From: Rhodobacterales bacterium UBA7416
GTDB lineage: Bacteria; Pseudomonadota; Alphaproteobacteria; Rhodobacterales; Rhodobacteraceae
Direction: 5' to 3'
NCBI GenBank assembly: GCA_002469545.1
Contig: DKMK01000093.1
Span: 1 to 8,869 of the forward strand
DNA: 8,869 nt
The notes below the pieces were generated by a model, which saw only the letters and a program-made list of their open reading frames with translations, had not been told where the DNA came from and made no database searches. Position 1 is the first letter of the stretch; every line of letters starts with the position of its first letter. Of the stretch, positions 6,875-8,869 are shown one piece after another. The position numbers and the translations under genes are program-made.

Positions 6875-8101
6875 TTAGCCGTGATCGCGCAGATCGGCGA
6901 TGACCAAACCATCATTGGGCAAGCTGTTAGGCGCGCAGATATCCACATTGGCGCGTAGTTTAAGAACGCTTTGGATTGAGGCGGCGTAGGCATCAGTGGA
7001 ATCAGCAGGAGATTCCAAGCGAACCGTCATGGCATCATTGGTGCCGTCATGTGTGACTTCGACCCGTGCTTTGATAATTTCGGGGTGACGTTCCAGCAAT
7101 TGCGCCACTTGTTCGGGGCGTACAAACATGCCCTTAACTTTTGTGGCTTGGTCTGCGCGACCTTTCCAACCTGTGATGCGTTTATTTGTTCGGCCGCAGG
7201 GGCTGACACCGCTCATCATTGACGAAAGGTCGCCGGTCGCGAAACGGATAAGGGGATAATCGGGGTTCATTGTGGTGACCACGACTTCGCCGATTTCGCC
7301 ATCTTTGACGGGGTTGCCTGTGCCCGGTGTAACGATTTCAACGATCACGCCTTCGTCGATGATCATGCCGTCCATTGCATCACTTTCGTATGCAATGTGG
7401 CCCAGATCTGCGGTGGCGTAGCATTGCAGGCATTTGATGCCGCGATCAATGTAGGCGTTGCGGATTTGCGGGAAGAGTGGCCCGCCACTGACGGCGGCGG
7501 ACTTGATGGCGGACAGGTCCAGACCCAGTTCATCAGCCTTGATCAGGATGGTGTTTAGGTAATCTGGGGTTCCTGCGTATGCGGTGACGCGTAAATCTGC
7601 AGCGGCCCGAGCTTGTAGTTCTGTTTGACCGGGGCCGGCGGCGAAAACAGATGCGCCAACGGCGGCGGCGGCGTTATCGAACATCGCGCCGGCGGGTGTG
7701 AAATGATATGAAAATGTGTTTTGAACAATGTCGCCTGCGCCAATTCCAACGGCATGAACGAAACGTCCAAAGCGCCACCAGTCACCACCGCGTTGGCCCA
7801 TTTCATAGATTGGACCCGGTGATTGGAACAACTGATGAATGTTCTGTGGTGCCGAGGTTGAGTAACCGCCCAAGGGGGGCGTTTGCGATTGTGCGGATGA
7901 CAGATCGGATTTGCGCAGGATTGGCAATTTAGCCAATGCGGCCATATCCGTGATCATACCTGCATTCACATCCGCCAATGAGGTTTTGAAACCCATGGCG
8001 TATGTTTGTGCATTGGCGATTTGGCGTGGGAGGTCGCGTGAAATATCGCTGGCGCGTTCGTCGTCTGATCGGGTTTCTAATGTGTCGTAAAATTTGCGCA
8101 T
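6875..8101 (-). CDS. PaaK-like AMP-forming CoA ligase homologue with atypical motifs
   Basis: A 408-residue relative of phenylacetate-CoA ligase (PaaK, ANL adenylating superfamily), which activates carboxylic acids via acyl-AMP to acyl-CoA. Recognisable regions: HFTPAGAMFDNAAAAVGA at 133-150, AVSGGPLFP at 203-211, YATADLGHIAYE at 228-239 in place of the usual YGxTE motif, RFATGDL at 286-292, and the hinge region GRADQATKVKGMFVRPEQV at 314-332. The expected phosphate loop (T/S-S-G-T-T-G) is replaced by FQSPGPIYEMG at 92-102, and Leu399 occupies the place where the C-terminal lysine would be expected (PNDGLVIADL). Slightly shorter than PaaK (about 430). I chose the ATG at 8101, which overlaps the transporter stop (TAATG), over an in-frame GTG at 8113. 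The substrate cannot be read from sequence; activity is uncertain. Confidence 0.82.
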   Translation of the reverse strand: MRKFYDTLETRSDDERASDISRDLPRQIANAQTYAMGFKTSLADVNAGMITDMAALAKLPILRKSDLSSAQSQTPPLGGYSTSAPQNIHQLFQSPGPIYEMGQRGGDWWRFGRFVHAVGIGAGDIVQNTFSYHFTPAGAMFDNAAAAVGASVFAAGPGQTELQARAAADLRVTAYAGTPDYLNTILIKADELGLDLSAIKSAAVSGGPLFPQIRNAYIDRGIKCLQCYATADLGHIAYESDAMDGMIIDEGVIVEIVTPGTGNPVKDGEIGEVVVTTMNPDYPLIRFATGDLSSMMSGVSPCGRTNKRITGWKGRADQATKVKGMFVRPEQVAQLLERHPEIIKARVEVTHDGTNDAMTVRLESPADSTDAYAASIQSVLKLRANVDICAPNSLPNDGLVIADLRDHG

Positions 8102-8869
8102 TAGCTGAGCCACCGCTTGCGGCGACGGTACGATCGCACGTCACGGAATGATTTGCGCCCTTCGTCTGACATGCCCAAATAGAATTCTTTTACGTCTGGG
8201 TTTTCGCGGAGTTCGGCGGCAGGGCCGTCCATTACAACGCGACCAGATTCCAAGATATAACCGTAGTGAGCGTAGCGTAGCGCAACATTTGTGTTTTGTT
8301 CGGCAAGGAGGAAAGACACGCCTTCCTTCTCGTTTAAATCTTTGACGATGCCAAAGATTTCTTCGACCAGTTGTGGGGCAAGGCCCATGGATGGTTCGTC
8401 GAGTAGCACGGTTTCTGGGCGGGACATGATTGCGCGGCCAATGGCGCACATTTGTTGTTCGCCACCTGAAGTATAACCCGCCTGTGATTTGCGACGTTCG
8501 CGTAGGCGTGGGAAATATTCGTAGACCATTTCCAGATCAGCGGCCACGGCGGCGCGGCCTTGGGTGCGCGTATATGCGCCTGTCATCAAGTTTTCTTCGA
8601 TGGTTAGGTGTTCAAAACAGTGACGGCCTTCCATCACTTGGATGACACCTGATTTCACCAAAGTGGATGGATTCAGATCCGAAATCGATTTGCCGCGATA
8701 CGTGATGGACCCTTTGGTCACTTCGCCACGTTCGGAATGTAGAAGATTTGAAATTGCTTTCAGAGTCGTCGTTTTGCCTGCGCCGTTACCACCAAGAAGG
8801 GCCGTAATGCCACCCTTGGGAACCGACAGGCTGACGCCTTTTAGAACCAAAATCACGTGATTATAAATC
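8101..8869 (-). CDS. livF: Liv-type ABC transporter ATP-binding protein (LivF-like), 5' end beyond the window
   Basis: ATPase subunit of a branched-chain amino acid (HAAT)-type importer, energising uptake at the inner membrane with partner LivG, permeases LivH/LivM and a binding protein not in this window. Counting from the GTG codon at 8854-8856: Walker A GGNGAGKTT at 22-30, Q-loop IQVMEGRHCF at 72-81, signature TSGGEQQM at 129-136, Walker B VLLDEPSMGLAP at 150-161, and LLAEQNTNVAL at 183-193 as in LivF, which has Gln rather than the H-loop His. The frame stays open to the edge (IYNH precedes that GTG and matches LivF N-termini), so the GTG is internal and the gene is cut. The C-terminus carries a basic tail, RRRKRW, longer than in amino acid LivF proteins. 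Such tails occur in Liv-type ATPases linked to acid or aromatic uptake, so the substrate may not be an amino acid. Confidence 0.93.
   Translation of the reverse strand, partial: IYNHVILVLKGVSLSVPKGGITALLGGNGAGKTTTLKAISNLLHSERGEVTKGSITYRGKSISDLNPSTLVKSGVIQVMEGRHCFEHLTIEENLMTGAYTRTQGRAAVAADLEMVYEYFPRLRERRKSQAGYTSGGEQQMCAIGRAIMSRPETVLLDEPSMGLAPQLVEEIFGIVKDLNEKEGVSFLLAEQNTNVALRYAHYGYILESGRVVMDGPAAELRENPDVKEFYLGMSDEGRKSFRDVRSYRRRKRWLS

Noticed and set aside
6874..6993. Extended nitronate monooxygenase N-terminus starting at 6993
   Set aside because: It would overlap about 120 nt of the ligase gene; the family N-terminus matches the start at 6873.
8854..8856. GTG at 8854-8856 as the start of the LivF-like gene
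   Set aside because: The frame continues upstream to the window edge with IYNH, which fits the normal LivF N-terminal strand, so the gene is simply cut.

Overview
The window is a densely packed stretch of bacterial chromosome in which every supported gene lies on the minus strand, so transcription runs from high to low coordinates. Protein content (isovaleryl-CoA dehydrogenase, both methylcrotonoyl-CoA carboxylase subunits, HMG-CoA lyase, a Liv-type ABC ATPase, a TetR regulator) and protein style suggest an alphaproteobacterium, possibly a marine Rhodobacterales-like lineage. That placement is an inference from resemblance, not from a search.

Right part (about 8869 to 5920): three tightly coupled genes. 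They are a Liv/branched-chain-type ABC transporter ATPase whose 5' end is cut by the window edge, a PaaK-like (phenylacetate-CoA ligase superfamily) AMP-forming ligase homologue, and a nitronate monooxygenase-family flavoprotein. The junctions are TAATG (1-nt overlap) and TAA-C-ATG (1-nt gap), which indicates one transcript. The simplest reading is uptake and CoA activation of an unidentified organic acid, with a flavin oxidase of unknown substrate. The ligase homologue appears to lack two expected catalytic signatures.

Middle (5919 to 5848): a short intergenic gap, the only one longer than 10 nt. It carries a candidate promoter and a near-perfect palindrome, GAACG-tt-CGTTC flanked by AAA/TTT, overlapping the predicted -10 box and just ahead of a TetR-family gene. 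This looks like an autoregulatory operator.

Left part (5847 to 1): tetR, then isovaleryl-CoA dehydrogenase, MCC beta (carboxyltransferase), MCC alpha (biotin carboxylase/BCCP) and the N-terminal half of HMG-CoA lyase, again joined by overlaps or gaps of 10 nt or less. Together they form the lower leucine degradation (Liu) pathway: isovaleryl-CoA to 3-methylcrotonyl-CoA to 3-methylglutaconyl-CoA, then, after a hydratase not seen here, HMG-CoA to acetyl-CoA plus acetoacetate. The TetR protein is the obvious candidate regulator of this operon.

No RNA genes, mobile elements, CRISPR arrays or convincing terminators were seen. The Liu pathway itself is well known. The parts most worth a second look are the operator/TetR control and the livF-ligase-NMO module with its atypical ligase.
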